Positions 1 to 10,894 of a stretch of 64,000 bases of DNA are shown here, one piece after another. Under the pieces are notes generated by a model. The model did no database searches. It was not told where the DNA came from and worked only from the letters and a program-made list of their open reading frames with translations. The stretch is from Liolophura sinensis (taxonomy: Eukaryota; Mollusca; Polyplacophora; Chitonida; Chitonidae), in contig NC_088305.1 of the NCBI RefSeq assembly GCF_032854445.1, forward strand, positions 4,257,152-4,321,151, read 5' to 3'. Every line of letters starts with the position of its first letter. The stretch's first letter is position 1. A program made the translations under genes and the position numbers.

Positions 1-434
1 ACAACGACATCCAACTTCTATAGCTTCTCCAGCCTTCGCCGCTAATATATATTATGCTGAAGGCCCTCAATATATGCCTCCACTTGTGTTCTAAATTTAT
101 CTATGCACCATAATGGGTGTCAGCGATTATAAAGCTCCCAGCTGAGAGCAATCAGAAATTTTTTTTAACATTGAAATCTATATCAGAAGGTGTGGAATGT
201 CCAGTTTTATCAAATGCCAGATTTTCTGATAGGCTAAATATTAAATAAAAATTCGATATTGGAACTGTTCACATTACAAAGATTTTAGACTTATTTAATC
301 TTAATTTTCAAAGATTAAAAAAGCCGTGACTTCACCATAATAATTCCATGTCTAATCAAAGTTGTGGAATATTTTGACCATTTAAATCCGTATTTCATTT
401 AGAAATTAAAATTTTAATTTAATTTTAAACTTAC

Positions 435-540
435 CCAGGCACGGTGTCAACCAAGAAGGCGTTGGGCTGTATTGTGTCAAACAACATCGTATTGCAAAGG
501 ATTTTCGAAAATCGGACATCTCTTATGGCGTTGAGTTGAG
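435..540 (-). CDS. Gene A exon 12: C-terminal peroxidase segment
   Basis: 106 bp, the same length and phase as the gene B counterpart. Acceptor TTTCTAG, donor GTAAGT. Encodes AIRDVRFSKILCNT and TIQPNAF, corresponding to the R-x-S-L-x-R-I-I-C-D-N segment near the C-terminus of mammalian peroxidases. The donor shows that at least one more exon follows below 435. Several possible acceptors lie there, but none gives a recognisable ending. Confidence 0.87.
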
Positions 541-3500
541 CTAGAAAGAAACCAAAATAATAATAAACTTAAAACGAACTTAAATAAAATAAAACTTACA
601 GCATTGAGACAACCAACAGAAGGTCAACGACAGAGTGATAGTTGGCAAATCGTCAAATCACAACCGGTGAAATACGGCCTCTTGTCAATTTACCTCAGTT
701 ATGCTTTCTTTGTAACTGTTCACGTTAATGCTTCAGTATCAGTAAATTAAACGTCCATACCACAATGGTCGAGGGAGAATTGGGATTTTAATTTCATTTT
801 AATATCGTTATGTATGGAAATTTTCATATGTCGGTAACTAAGATTTAAAAGTTTGCACTTTGACATTCATCTGATTCATCGCTGGCTCAGTGGCCAAAGT
901 GCTGATTCTCTGTAGCCAAAGAGGATGCCAGTTCGAATCCAGCTTTCGCTGTTTTCGCTTCAAGACAAGAGGGTTGACAGCCACCTGGCAGCGTTTGGAG
1001 GTTTTCTCTGGTTACTTCGATCACTCCGAGCATTTCGGATACCTCCAGTTATAAATTGAACGCCGTCATGTACGTGGAAAATTCTTCAGCAAGGCTTTAG
1101 GCGACAAGTAATACATTCTTGGATCAAATTAGTCCGGGATTCTAACGACATGTTATCACAATTAACAGCAATTCATCGGCATGAAATCCCTTACCTGGTG
1201 TAAATCTCAACAGGGGGTCATTAGTTTCGAAGTAGAACCTATCCCCACGTTTAAGCTCCCTGAACTGTCTAGCGATCATCTTGGCAAACAGAGGTCCTAC
1301 GGCAATGTCCGGAGCTTCCGGCACTTCAGAGAGGCCAGCTGTCCACAGCTCCACATCGTCCGGCGTCCTGGTGTGACGACGAAAAGATTCATTATATTAC
1401 ATATACATATATTTTTATATGCTTTGTGTTTTGCGTCGTGCTCTAGAATATTTCACTTATGGGACGGCGACCAAAATTATGGTGGCAGCAAACTCACGAC
1501 TATCCGCTTGTAGACCTTCTCACGCACGAGAGAAAGACAGAATGAGATGGGCTTAAACTCACAACGACAGCAATGGTGAGATCTTTTGGATCATTGCGCC
1601 GCTCTAACCACTTCGGCCACGAAAGCCCTCAATCAAGAATATGACAGGAAATTAGCTCACCTAGTTTAACTCAAATATTAGTTCGCAAGTAACTTTCTGT
1701 ACACGGTGTGTATGGCCGATTTGAATGAACATAAAATGTTTGGCTGGAGTACGCCGCACTCGACAATATTTCACGTACAAGATAAAGATAAAGATAAAGG
1801 GATGTTAAATCTATGCAAAGCTAGCAACACAAACAATACTAACGTGTATGTCAATTTGAAGAGGTTGACGGTTTCGGCAGTCTGGTCCTTAAAACCCCGT
1901 GTCGGAGAGGTGTCAAACTGTTTAGCTGGCGTGAGTCCGTACAGTAGCCTGTAGGTATTGTAAGATGGTATACCGTGCTCCCTGTTCCTCTGAATGTTGA
2001 TAGCAGCCAAGTCTCCGCCGTTACCTTCTGTCGTCTGGTGGAGATGGTTGACCAAGCTGTCGGACATGATGCGGTCACACTTAGTGCTGGCGTCAGCCAC
2101 GAAGCCTCTCATCAACGGATCTTCCTCTTTCAAGAACACAGAAGAACGGAAGAAAATGTCCTTGAGGTTCAGCGCCGGACTTCCGTCCGAGACGTACTTC
2201 CGGTCTCTTTTGCTGAAGCTGTTTCTGATCATGCTGTGGCCGAATCGCATGGCGGAAGTGACGAAAGCGTTAGACAGAGACGGATCGGCGTCGTTCTTGT
2301 AACCAGTGAAATAGCCGTCCTTCTCTGGGTTCAAACCAAACGCCACCATGTTGTCGTTGCCAACAACGCCCTGCAGGTAATCCGTGTAGGTGATGTGCTG
2401 AACGAGAGCGACGATGATCCGTCTGGTTTCTTGGAACAGTTTTTCATCGTTCCATGTTGGGTTAAGGGTCGCCAGCTCAGAGGCGACCTTATTATGCTCC
2501 CTCATCCAGACCGTCTCAATGGCAATCAGCCCAGCGTACACATTAGCTCTGTCGTCTCCTAAAACGCAGAGGAAAATCACCCATGTTAAGGTTAGCGAAG
2601 TACCGTTTCGTCTCAAGATCGAGAATAAAATATTCCTTGTCGTGATACGGGCCATTTATTTCAAGAACGAAAGTCATTGGGAAACGCCGTTGTAACTTTG
2701 ACGAAAAAAAGTATAAATAACAACAGAGGAAACAGTTTAGTTTTAATTTCTTTTCGGTTTGTTGTGCTCGGAATGCGGAGTTCAAAATACTAAAAGCTTT
2801 TGGATTAAAATGTGTACGTAAATTAAGACAGCTCCTAGAATAGACAAGATTCACCATAAACTAGAAATATACATACCTGACCCAAAATAGGAGAAGCCAT
2901 GTAAGGTGGCCTGGACATTTGCGTGGGGCATTATGGGTAATTCATTCGGTTCAGATACAGCCAAAAGACCTGAGAATATACAATCGGTGCTATGCTATAA
3001 GCAAACGCTCTCAGAGTGACAAGTGTTTTTTTTTTTTTTGGGGGGGGGGAGCAGTTTGTATGAGGTCAACAAAATAACAGTCCAAACATTAGCTTTGCTC
3101 AATCTCAATTCTTTAATGGAACATGTCCACGAGAGGGGATTCAGTTCTAACCCGTTAAGACCTGCTAATTTTAAAATCTGAGACAGGATTCGCGAAGTCT
3201 TCCTAACGTCATGAGCATGTAACCACCATGGTGACGTAATGCCTACAACGGTGGTTGTCATGGTTCAAGTGTTTTGTGGATCCCACACCAGACTTAAAAT
3301 CACACGCTTTTTTGCAAGAGTCATGTCCCTTGTAGCTCGCCAGATCATTAATCATAATGACGTTAAGCCACTTGTATGTTGTTAAAAATAATGTCTGGAA
3401 TAAACTCTATGTTTGTGGACGTGCTGGTTGTTTACCTTTTACGCCAGCACGAAGACGTCTTGCTCGCGCTTCCGATATCCCATAGATGGCGCTACCATCC

Positions 3501-6500
3501 ACGTAAGATGACGCTTGGTTCAACTGCTCTCTTTTTCCTAAAAAAATGATTAAATAGAACAAATTGTGAGGAATATTTTTTTTGCCTGGGGTCTTCTTCA
3601 ACGCCCCAGCTCTCCATTCAAACACGTGAGTTTAAAAGTCAGTAAGATCTGTTAGTAATACACTGATTTTCCATGTAATTTATGCTATAGTGGGATAAGG
3701 CATGAACTGATATCATTACTCTCCAAAATTAGTAATGTACCTTTTAAATAATTTAAGTAGTATATACAGGTGCCCACCTAGTCGGCAGTTGATATCAGTA
3801 ACTTCCAACGATCTTGACAAACCAAGACAGGGATTGTTGAACCTTCGGAAAATATCGCCTGGCTGAGTCTCTATGTTAACACACACATCCCTCGGCCTGA
3901 AAAATTTAACGGAATACAGATCAACTATAGTCGAGAAACCTTGGGATCAATTCCGGGTCGGGTCGTACCAAAGACTTAAAAATCATATATGATGCCGCCT
4001 CGCTGTCCGCTCAGCACTGATAGATTGGAGCAAGGAAACTGGACTGTTTGGACCAGCGTCAGTATAAAGTGACTGGGTGGGCTGTCATGTCTGTAGTCTC
4101 CGGCATAATACTTTAGTGACGGCAGCACTTTGGTGGCATGGACCCGCCCTGCCACAAGAGGACATGTTATTTGTAAACACATCTCATGACTCCTCGTCCT
4201 CCTAAGACTAAACATTGTTAAGTAAGACGTTAAACCCCCAATAATACATACATACGTACTATTCGGGCTTGTTGTTGGTTGAAAAATTCCAGGAATTTGT
4301 CCACTTCCAAGCTTGGTTTGTTACTGAACCATAACGAAGTTCACAAAAAAAGATATTTCTTTTTCGTTGCAAAATTGAAATAAGAAAAGGTATGCTAGTC
4401 TCCGGAAAAAAGTTAATAATTCCCATGTTACGTTTATCGACTGTTTTACCAATATATACTGGGTTGATTTAAGAGCCGACAAATCTCTAAAGGGAGAAAA
4501 ACAGACAGAGCTTGAAAAAAATCACCGCACCTGGCTAAACATCCGACAAATCTATTACATGTAGGTGTCAAAACTAACATTCGACTATCAGACCTCAACC
4601 AAACAAAGGCAATCCAAGAGCGGCTAGGGAAGGTAGAAACCTGACCAGCAGAAGTCGGCTACCATGAAGGCGACGCAATGCATCAATGTGCCAGTGCCTC
4701 TAACACCACTCAATTTGCCTTGTGTGAATATTTCATGCATTACACTACAATGTCTGAAGGGACATAACTCTGTAAGACAATGCATATGTAGCCTATAAAG
4801 TTGTCAGTTTTTTCATTCAAATCAGTTAAGAGAACTGGAGGACTTTTCACTTCAAGCAGTTCTATAGGATCCACCAGTTTCATTAAAACATATACCGGTA
4901 TCCGGAAACAAGTGCTTGTGTTACGCTGACAAAGCTTATGTCTTCAAAATTTCAGAGGCGTTTTTTTTAAAGTGATTTAGCACACTCTCCTCAGTACAAT
5001 AATCAGAAAGGCCCCGAATCTTCTGAACTGTTCCATGGATGTTATGCTTGTCTAACTTATGGGGAAGGGACCATCTGAATCGTTTTAAGTACATATTATT
5101 ACTAAAAAGTGTCCAGGATACTTACGTTGGGTGTGACTGCTCGCAGCATTTCAATATAGAATTGTTGTATCCTGAAAAAAAAAGCGAAGTCAAAATACAG
5201 CCATTTATAATTATTGATCACTGCTGCATGTTTAGAAACCTTGTGACCCTAAGCAATCAGTCGATGGACCATGGGTGTCATGGGGTGAATCTTTACTGTA
5301 ACGGCATGCACCCAATTGTTCCATGGTGTATATCTAGTCCTACTAGATGTATTACCGATCCTACTCTGACGTCAAAATGCGCTCTTAAAACTAATCTGTT
5401 AAACCGAACATAAAATTACATTGTGTAATCGAAGCAAACACTGACATACATGAAATATTACATCATAGGCAAAATGCTACCCCGTCACATTAACATAAGT
5501 ATTATGTTGTTTTATGGGGAAACCTGTGTCAAAAAAAAAAACAATCAAAAAAATAAATAAATCAACACATATTTCATAAGAAAATATGGGCTTCTGTCAA
5601 TGCATGTAACAAACTTCTTTATGTGCAACGTGGTCCTAGTACAGACTAAATTCTGTAGCGGGCTTCATTTCACAAAAGCCCTTAAATCTGAACAATTTTG
5701 GGAGTCTTGACTAACAAACCATGACCTTCTACAACCAGTCTATCACCATTCCACAAACCTGCCTCAAGCAAACGCACGTTTGACGAGTACTGTATATGTT
5801 ATATATGTTTGCCTTGTGCTTGGCGTATGTATACCTTTAATGGGAGCTCTATCGGCAATATCGTGGGACAGGAATTGTCCCCACAAACTGAACTCCATGG
5901 ACCAGATCGAGTCTTCGTTCTTGGACTCGGGGCCTTGGTGAACCGTCTGGCTGATGTCCCGGGGGCTCTTCAGCTGTCCGCTAACTCCCTGTGTCTTCGG
6001 CAGGTCGTCACGCTTTGTGATCGGGTCTGGATGGTAGTAAATGAAAATAAAAATATTATGGATACGGACGAAGTCATTTCATGTTGTTGCTGTTTTTATA
6101 ATACTCTGTAAAAATTTGTGGATCTTTTTGAGGTCGAAATCTATCTTTCAAATATTAACAGTTCTCTTGATCGACGTTGTCCACACAGATGCTTTGTTCA
6201 CTACACTACCACAGACAATAATATTACGGGGCATTGGCCTTGTGTGAACTCATATGCAGGAATGATAAATGTCATAAAGGTACAATATGAGAAATAATTA
6301 CAGTTATTTGTTGATTAACTGTAGAATCCATCGGGTTAACAAAGAAATCCTTTGGACTTATTTCTCCACGCTGCACGAAATTTAGTTTCTGACACGTCAT
6401 CAAATGAAGTAGTCATTTCAAAGTTTCGTTTCAATTTTGGACATAACACAGTGTGACAGTGTTGAAATAGAGATATCAAGAAACACGGGACTGTTTTTTA

Positions 6501-9325
6501 TCGGATCCTGGGCTACATAGGTTGACCTGCCTACACATACAGCTCATGTAACTTCATGTAACGCAATATACCGCTTATCAGCGTGAATTTTCTTCAACAT
6601 GATAGACCTGATACGTGAAAACAAGTCTATTTAATAATGTGGGAATCTCGGTACAAAGCTTCCTTTGCACGCATTTCACGCCTACCTGTTGTATACTCGG
6701 CGCCAACCTCTCGCGTGAATGGTGTGAAGGCGGATCCTAAAAGGGGATTCCCCAGGTTATTGCATGTACCATCAAACGTCCTGTACTTGGCGTTTCGGTC
6801 ACACACAGGCCGGGTGTAGGGACAGCTGATGCCTAATTTGGCAGCCTCGGGGTGAGATAAGACTTGAGCAAGGGGGACACGACTTCCTCTGAAATGAAAC
6901 AATTAGCAGGTAAGTATGTTACGTTCAGGAGCCTTCCAGGTGATTTTTGGTACTTTTCATTTTTTCATATAAGAACTTGTCTACAGTTTAGAGGGCTAGT
7001 TAACCGTATGGCATAAAAGTCTAAACTATGAGCAATCCACGTGTTATGAAAGGAAAACTCGTACCTTGTACACAGCTTTCACTATTTAGTAGCTATTTGT
7101 ATAGGGTGGTATTTACATACACTTTGCTCGAACGCCTTTGTTGCTAATGGTAAAAATATTCCAACTGTATCAAGTGACTTGGCCAAACGTTTATGTAAAT
7201 TTTGTTTACATTAATTAGCCGATCGTCTCATCATGTTTTGTTTACATAAATGGCACCGCTTTCCTTCAGGAACTTCAGTAAATGTAATTAAAAATAGTTG
7301 CCTAATATTTCTGAAAGATCACATGTAGGGCGTGTTTTACCTTCATTGAAAAAAAGAGTACGAACTCAAAACTCCCTTATTCCCCCTTCTCTCAGGACTC
7401 CAACACTTTAACGAGATTGTATTTGTAATTTTTCCTTCATTTGCACAGTTTCAAGGTTATTGGCTAACTTACTTGATCAGTCTAGCAATCCAGTTAATGA
7501 TTCTGCTGTTTTTAGAAACGGTAGAAGCATCCAGCGGGCTCTCCGAGAACAACAGGGGTTCCACGTGACTGGACGTCTCTAGGGGACTGTCGATTCCTGG
7601 AGACAAACAAGAGAAATTAAGACATCATGTGTGAATGCTTAGAATAATCAATTGTAAACATCTGAGTCTTTGTTTGACAACTGGTTTTCCGACGTCGCAA
7701 TTGACACACAGTGTTACGCAAACTTTTATGAATAATTGAAGCGAAGGTCTGACTGAAGTTTCATGTCCTGTATGCACCCGTGATGTATGGGGCGTGATGT
7801 ATGGGGCGTGATGCTTTGGGCGCAGCTTTAGTCATTCGTGCTGTGACAAAATATGGCTGTCATGCGGACTTAAAATACGGCTGGTTAAAGTGCAAATCTG
7901 TCTGTGTGTCAGCAGCTTTACGCGCAAGACCAAGCACCATTATGTGTTAGTTGTGATCATGATCTCAATTCGCACCGTTTTGAAATGATTGTACAGTATT
8001 ACCGGGTAGGACAAATATTCAGTGCATTTTGTCTGTGGTGAGGCACTGTACATTAAGCTATGGGGAAGGTTTGCGCTCGCTGAATATCTTTTAGTTTATC
8101 ATAATATTGACTTCTTATACAGACATCTATGCGTCGAAACAGACATTCGTCAACCAAGATGAACGTTCCTGGATAATAAATGCAAGCCCAGTTCCCTATA
8201 ACGACATTTAGCAATACCAAAAAACTTCGTAAGTACAAAAAGTAAGGAATTTGAACGCAATCATGAAAAGAGAAACAGCTAACAGTTTTCAATGACGATA
8301 GAGGGCGCAAGATATGTTGTAGCTGTGTCCATATTTACTTACAACAGAATTATCCTCATCGGAAAACTCAAGAAACCTAGAGCGAAGGACTGGTGTTTCA
8401 TATCATAACCACAACAGGTTGGTTTTTGCAGTAATAACTTGTGACGTAAAGGAACCATATGAACACATTTTTGTTCATAGCCAGTGGACAGTTCCAAATA
8501 CATTTTCGAATTCCAAGATTTCTCTCTACCCACCCTGTCGTAACCTGCTTATCATGAGCTCGTCTTCGGTCTTGACGTTTTCTACTGCCTCACGGATCAC
8601 AGCGTCCAGGGGTCTGCTTGGGGCCAGCCGTGGCAAAGGCACTGGGGGTCTCATACGAGGAGGTGCGCGATCGCGGAATGCGCTACCACCAGGAATGATA
8701 ACCGTTCCCCCTTCAATGATTCTCCTGTCACTTGGGGGTCGGGATTCACCGGGCTTTGGTCGAGGCAGCCTGGGTAAGGATGAACGTGCGTTCAGAGCTA
8801 GGTGTTTTCGCATGAGTGGACTAAGGCGATTTGGAAAGATCATTGCCCTTGGTTTAGGGGGAGTTTGTGTCAGCACATGAATAAACTGAAAAATAGAACA
8901 ACAAAGACACAAACTTAAATCAGAAATACAGCATCTTTCCACTTGCTTGATGCTTTAATAAAGAATACCTTCCTCTCTATTTATTGATGAAACATAAATA
9001 TACCCTTTAAACCCAGTTTAGATTGAAATGAAATTTTTTTAAATTTTCTATTTGGTTTTTTCATATGTTTACTCGCCACGATATGACTGAAATATTGCCG
9101 ATGTGGCGCTAAGCCATAATCATTCACTCCTATAAGTTTCAGCAAACTACCGATTCTTTAATTTTTTTCAATTCTCTTTTCACAAAACACAGGCGACGTC
9201 CTGTCTCCAAATTAAACAGATTGCTGATATGGAATAAATTGAGGAACATCATCATAATGTGAATATTTTAAAAATAACTTGCCTGGATAAATCCAAGTAT
9301 TAGAAACGTCGATAAAATCGATGCC
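435..9325 (-). CDS. Haem peroxidase gene A (12 exons seen, start and end exons not identified)
   Basis: Secreted animal haem peroxidase (An_peroxidase family, related to myeloperoxidase and peroxidasin), which oxidises substrates with H2O2 outside the cell. Twelve exons join in frame without a stop and give about 756 codons: 9283-9325, 8534-8885, 7473-7596, 6686-6888, 5835-6026, 5126-5171, 3778-3896, 3436-3537, 2877-2969, 1844-2558, 1195-1367, 435-540. All introns are GT-AG except the first, which is GC-AG. Conserved core: distal SHD in WGQFLSHDIA, catalytic Arg in GDDRAN, REHN, proximal His in RFGHSMI, Asn in NIQR. Missing: the Asp before the distal His (Ser here) and the Glu three residues after the catalytic Arg (Val here), the two acidic haem-ester residues of mammalian peroxidases. 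The initiator exon lies upstream of 9325 and the last exon below 435; neither was identified. Its paralogue is gene B. The substrate is unknown. Shell-matrix, immune or eggshell roles are known for relatives but cannot be chosen from sequence. Confidence 0.9.
618..732 (-). repeat. R4 dispersed repeat, copy 1
   Basis: Lies in the intron between exons 11 and 12 of gene A. Reverse-complement match to the copies near 9.9, 22.6 and 23.9 kb. The shared core reads GAGGTAAATTGACAAGAGGC on the minus strand, followed by GTATTTCACCGGTT. No terminal structure or coding capacity is visible. It may be part of a larger non-autonomous element. Confidence 0.65.
866..1115 (+). mobile_element. SINE-D copy with tRNA-like head
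   Basis: Box A-like TGGCTCAGTGGCC is followed about 45 bp later by a perfect box B-like GTTCGAATCC, then a non-tRNA body. The head does not fold into an acceptor-stem cloverleaf, so this is a SINE rather than a tRNA gene. Related copies lie near 53.75 and 57.79 kb. Confidence 0.55.
1195..1367 (-). CDS. Gene A exon 11: DxxELWxxG segment
   Basis: 173 bp, one codon longer than in gene B. Acceptor CACCAG, donor GTAAGG. Encodes DDVELWTAGLSEVP then GPLFAKMIARQF and GDRFYFE, matching the D-x-I-D-L-W-x-G-G and G-P-T-F-A-C-L motifs that close the helical core of MPO and peroxidasin. Confidence 0.92.
1412..1630 (-). mobile_element. SINE-A copy in the gene A intron
   Basis: The plus strand reads tail to head: CGTGCTCTAGAATATTTCAC, a divergent GACGGCGACC body, then a tRNA-head complement ending CGGCCACGAAAGCCC. 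It has many substitutions compared with the copies at 16.2 and 17.1 kb, so it is old. A short relic of the same 3' end lies at about 1750-1785. Confidence 0.75.
1844..2558 (-). CDS. Gene A exon 10: main catalytic core
   Basis: 715 bp, one codon longer than in gene B. Acceptor CGTTTTAG, donor GTTAGT. Begins GDDRANVYAGL, with the catalytic Arg; the residue three positions later is Val where MPO and peroxidasin have the haem-ester Glu. Then REHN, a QHITYTDYLQ segment, proximal His in MRFGHSMI, DRIMSDSL, GGDLAAINIQR with the Asn that hydrogen-bonds the proximal His, and REHG in place of the usual RDHG. Confidence 0.95.
2877..2969 (-). CDS. Gene A exon 9
   Basis: 93 bp, identical in length and phase to gene B. 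Acceptor ATTCTCAG, donor GTATGT. Encodes GLLAVSEPNELPIMP and LHGFSYF. This corresponds to the linker that leads in other animal peroxidases to the F-x-A-G-D-x-R catalytic turn. Joining to the next exon restores GSGDDR. Confidence 0.9.
3030..3051. repeat. Poly-T / poly-G run
   Basis: A T-rich run passes directly into a G-rich run in the intron between gene A exons 8 and 9. Simple sequence, prone to assembly length error. Confidence 0.8.
3436..3537 (-). CDS. Gene A exon 8: calcium-loop segment
   Basis: 102 bp, identical in length to gene B. Acceptor TTTTTTAG, donor GTAAAC. Encodes REQLNQASSYVDGSAIYG followed by ARRLR. In MPO the equivalent T-S-F-V-D-A-S loop binds Ca2+. Here the loop is S-Y-V-D-G-S, so the Asp and final Ser are kept. 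Confidence 0.93.
3778..3896 (-). CDS. Gene A exon 7
   Basis: 119 bp with no long ORF, found from splice signals (acceptor AATTTTTCAG, donor GTGGGC) and alignment to gene B. Encodes PCLGLSRSLEVTDINC, equivalent to the C-x-x-F-x-R-S segment of the family. The entry phase needs two bases from the preceding 46-bp exon, and that exon supplies them. Confidence 0.87.
3945..4258 (+). mobile_element. SINE-C copy (SINE-B/C superfamily) in the gene A intron
   Basis: Starts near a box B-like GGATCAATTCCGGGTCG, shares GACTTAAAA and a CGCT..GCTCAGCA block with the 44.4-kb element, and ends AGTAAGACGTTAAACCCCC followed by an ATACATACATAC tail. The middle differs from SINE-B but matches the element at 49.05-49.2 kb (GCTGCCGTCACYRAAGTATYATG in reverse). 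Confidence 0.65.
5126..5171 (-). CDS. Gene A exon 6: 46-bp micro-exon
   Basis: Acceptor TTTTTTTTCAG, donor GTAAGT. Encodes YNNSILKCCEQSHP, matching the C-C-x-x-x-x-x-P region that follows the distal helix in animal peroxidases. It is the only piece found that links the phase-1 end of exon 5 to the phase-2 start of exon 7. Gene B has a same-length exon at 28306-28351. Confidence 0.85.
5835..6026 (-). CDS. Gene A exon 5: distal haem pocket
   Basis: 192 bp, one codon longer than in gene B. Acceptor ACCATCCAG, donor GTATAC. Encodes SMEFSLWGQFLSHDIADRAP. The His is the distal catalytic His and the following Asp is the expected Ca2+ ligand. The position before the His, Asp in MPO, TPO and peroxidasin, is Ser. 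Confidence 0.94.
6686..6888 (-). CDS. Gene A exon 4: N-terminal core
   Basis: 203 bp, two codons shorter than in gene B. Acceptor CATTTCAG, donor GTAGGC. Encodes VPLAQVLSHPEAAKLG, then YRTFDGTCNNLGNP and GSAFTPFTREVGAEY. The YR-x-x-D-G-x-CNN-x-x-x-P motif is the start of the mature core in this family. Confidence 0.93.
7473..7596 (-). CDS. Gene A exon 3
   Basis: 124 bp, identical in length and phase to gene B. Acceptor TTGTCTCCAG, donor GTAAGT. Encodes FSESPLDAS and RIINWIARLIK, closely matching FSESPLNVS and RVINWIGTMLK of gene B. There is no long ORF, so it was found by splice sites and comparison. Confidence 0.88.
7783..7822. repeat. Short tandem repeat, about 15-bp unit
   Basis: Roughly two and a half copies of GATGTATGGGGCGT in the intron between gene A exons 2 and 3. 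Confidence 0.6.
8534..8885 (-). CDS. Gene A exon 2: propeptide
   Basis: 352 bp. Acceptor TATTTTTCAG, donor GTGGGT. Continues the signal peptide (FIHVLTQTPPKPR), then a Pro/Arg-rich low-complexity stretch with several basic sites, and ends in a predicted helix AVIREAVENVKTEDELM leading to SRLRQG. The helix aligns with the end of the gene B propeptide exon; the middle does not. It is likely removed on maturation, by analogy with MPO. Confidence 0.88.
9283..9325 (-). CDS. Gene A exon 1b: signal-peptide core (GC-AG intron follows)
   Basis: 43 bp. Acceptor TATTCTTGCAG; donor GCAAGT, a non-canonical GC splice donor. Encodes ASILSTFLILGFIQ, a hydrophobic signal core that joins in phase 0 to FIHVLTQTP. 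Gene B has a hydrophobic exon of exactly the same length and phase. The first base completes a codon begun in an unseen upstream exon; since that base is G in both genes, a start codon split as AT|G is possible. Confidence 0.78.
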
Positions 9326-9406
9326 CTGCAAGAATAAGTAATCACATTCAGAGGAATAGTCAGTAGAAAATATCTTGTCTTTTTTGTTGTACTGGATTTC
9401 GACGCA

Positions 9407-9600
9407 GACATTTATTTATTCATAGCATTGCTGGTTTACGCAGTACTCAATAATATTTCACTTCTACGTTGGCGACCAGCATTATGGTAGAAGGAAACCG
9501 GGAAGAGACCGTCGGGGACCAAAGAGTATCCGCGGGTTGCTGGAAAAACTTCGCGGGAGCGACCGGAAAGGGAACCGGCATGAACTGATCCGCATTTGTT
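9407..9600 (-). mobile_element. SINE-A copy, degenerate
   Basis: Reads TTTATTTATT, then ACGCAGTACTCAATAATATT, a GGAAACCGGGAAGAGACC body and a GGCATGAACTGATCC box-B side remnant. The head is lost. Confidence 0.65.
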
Positions 9601-9902
9601 GGAGGCTTCTCAGTTATTGTTGTGCTTGGCTGTGCTAAAACATGGGTCACGTTCACTTAGCACATACCCCACAGTCGTGTATCAAGAGCTAAATATTGTT
9701 GGGCGTGTAACAAACATTACTGCTGGTATAAAGCCGCATCTATGTCATCCAGATTCAAACGGTCAAATGAACAAGCATTGGGTGAAGCAAAATTGCTTAT
9801 GTTGTCACAGGACAAAAACTTATGGAATTCATAATCCTTTCTTAGATTGCTAAAGTTTTTGTAGTGAACTCTGCTGGTCGACTAAGCATCCCCAAGGCCT
9901 GG

Positions 9903-10030
9903 TCATGAACAGTTAGGATAAAACCCCGAGGTAAGTTGACAAAAGGCCGTATTTCACCGGTTACCTGTGACCATATGCCAGCTATCACACTGTCGTTCCT
10001 GCTCTGGTTTTACTCTCTATGCTGTACGTC
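9903..10030 (+). repeat. R4 dispersed repeat, copy 2
   Basis: Contains TGAACAGTTAGGATAAAACC, GAGGTAAGTTGACAAAAGGC, GTATTTCACCGGTTACCTG and TGCTCTGGTTTTACTCTC in order. This is the most complete copy together with that at 23.85 kb. Confidence 0.7.
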
Positions 10031-10284
10031 TATAGTTATCCCAGTTCGTCTGAGGTAACAATGATCATTACACGCCTACATAAACCTTAATGCGTTTTGC
10101 TCTATTCTTCCTTGGACAGTCATATTTGCGTTTTCTTATTTTGTTTGCTTTTATTTACCTTTTCATCATTTACTCTGTTTAACGGTGTGGGCCAGCTGCC
10201 TGCGTTATAATTTAGTGTTATTTTAATGTATATTTCATAATTCCGTATAGGTATATCTGTGCTACAAAATGTTTAATTTAATAT

Positions 10285-10465
10285 TTGTTTGTTTGATAAG
10301 TGTTTTACGTGCTGCTGAAAAATATTTCACTGATACGATAGCAATCAGCATTATGGTGGTGGTGGGCGGGAGGGGGGGAACCGAGCAGTACCCAGAGGAA
10401 GTCCACAACTGGAGAGCCCAGCTTCATGGTATGAGGGAACTGGGCCGAGCCCCAGGAATCACTAC
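10285..10465 (-). mobile_element. SINE-A copy, degenerate and headless
   Basis: GTGTTTTACGTGCTGCTGAA, AATATTTCACTGATACGATA and CAGCATTATGGTGGTGG match the SINE-A 3' half; the G-run beside it looks like slippage in the GGTGGG motif. Confidence 0.6.
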
Positions 10466-10894
10466 AAAGAAATACATACATATTGCTGTACACTTTATTC
10501 GAGTGTAGGCGTTATTATAAAATTGTTGGTTCTTTAATGAGCTGTCTTAATTGTTCATTGGGGGTAACAACAGCATACAGAGTTTTCACTGTCATATTTG
10601 ATATTGACCAGAATAGAAACACATCGCATTTCACAGGAAAACTTTCAACTATTTAATTACTTTCGCAAATAGCTACAGGAAGAAATATAACCCCTCAACG
10701 CCCTAATGCCCGTAAGGGAATTTGTATCTGATAGATACAATTTACGCATTTCTAAGAGCTGTCAACATTAACAGCTGTGAGGTTTGTTTACTTAAGAACT
10801 CTAAGAACGCTAAGAACTCTCACAATTTTAGCACGAAATTAGCTCTATTTAGCGCTTGTCGCTCAAGGCTTAACACTATATGGTCCAACTGTTG

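Noticed and set aside
1-430. Terminal exon of gene A
   Set aside because: At least three acceptor-like sites would each give a few codons and a stop (for example near 55-100, 120-140 and 200-225), with nothing to choose among them.
870-945. tRNA gene, from TGGCTCAGTGG and GTTCGAATCC boxes
   Set aside because: The flanks do not pair as an acceptor stem and the sequence continues into a SINE-like body; treated as SINE-D. The same reasoning applies to the heads of SINE-A and SINE-B.
1975-2562. 195-codon plus-strand open frame
   Set aside because: Antisense shadow of gene A exon 10, which carries the peroxidase motifs on the minus strand.
8419-8880. 153-codon plus-strand open frame
   Set aside because: Antisense shadow of the Pro/Arg-rich propeptide exon of gene A; Gly/Arg-rich for that reason.
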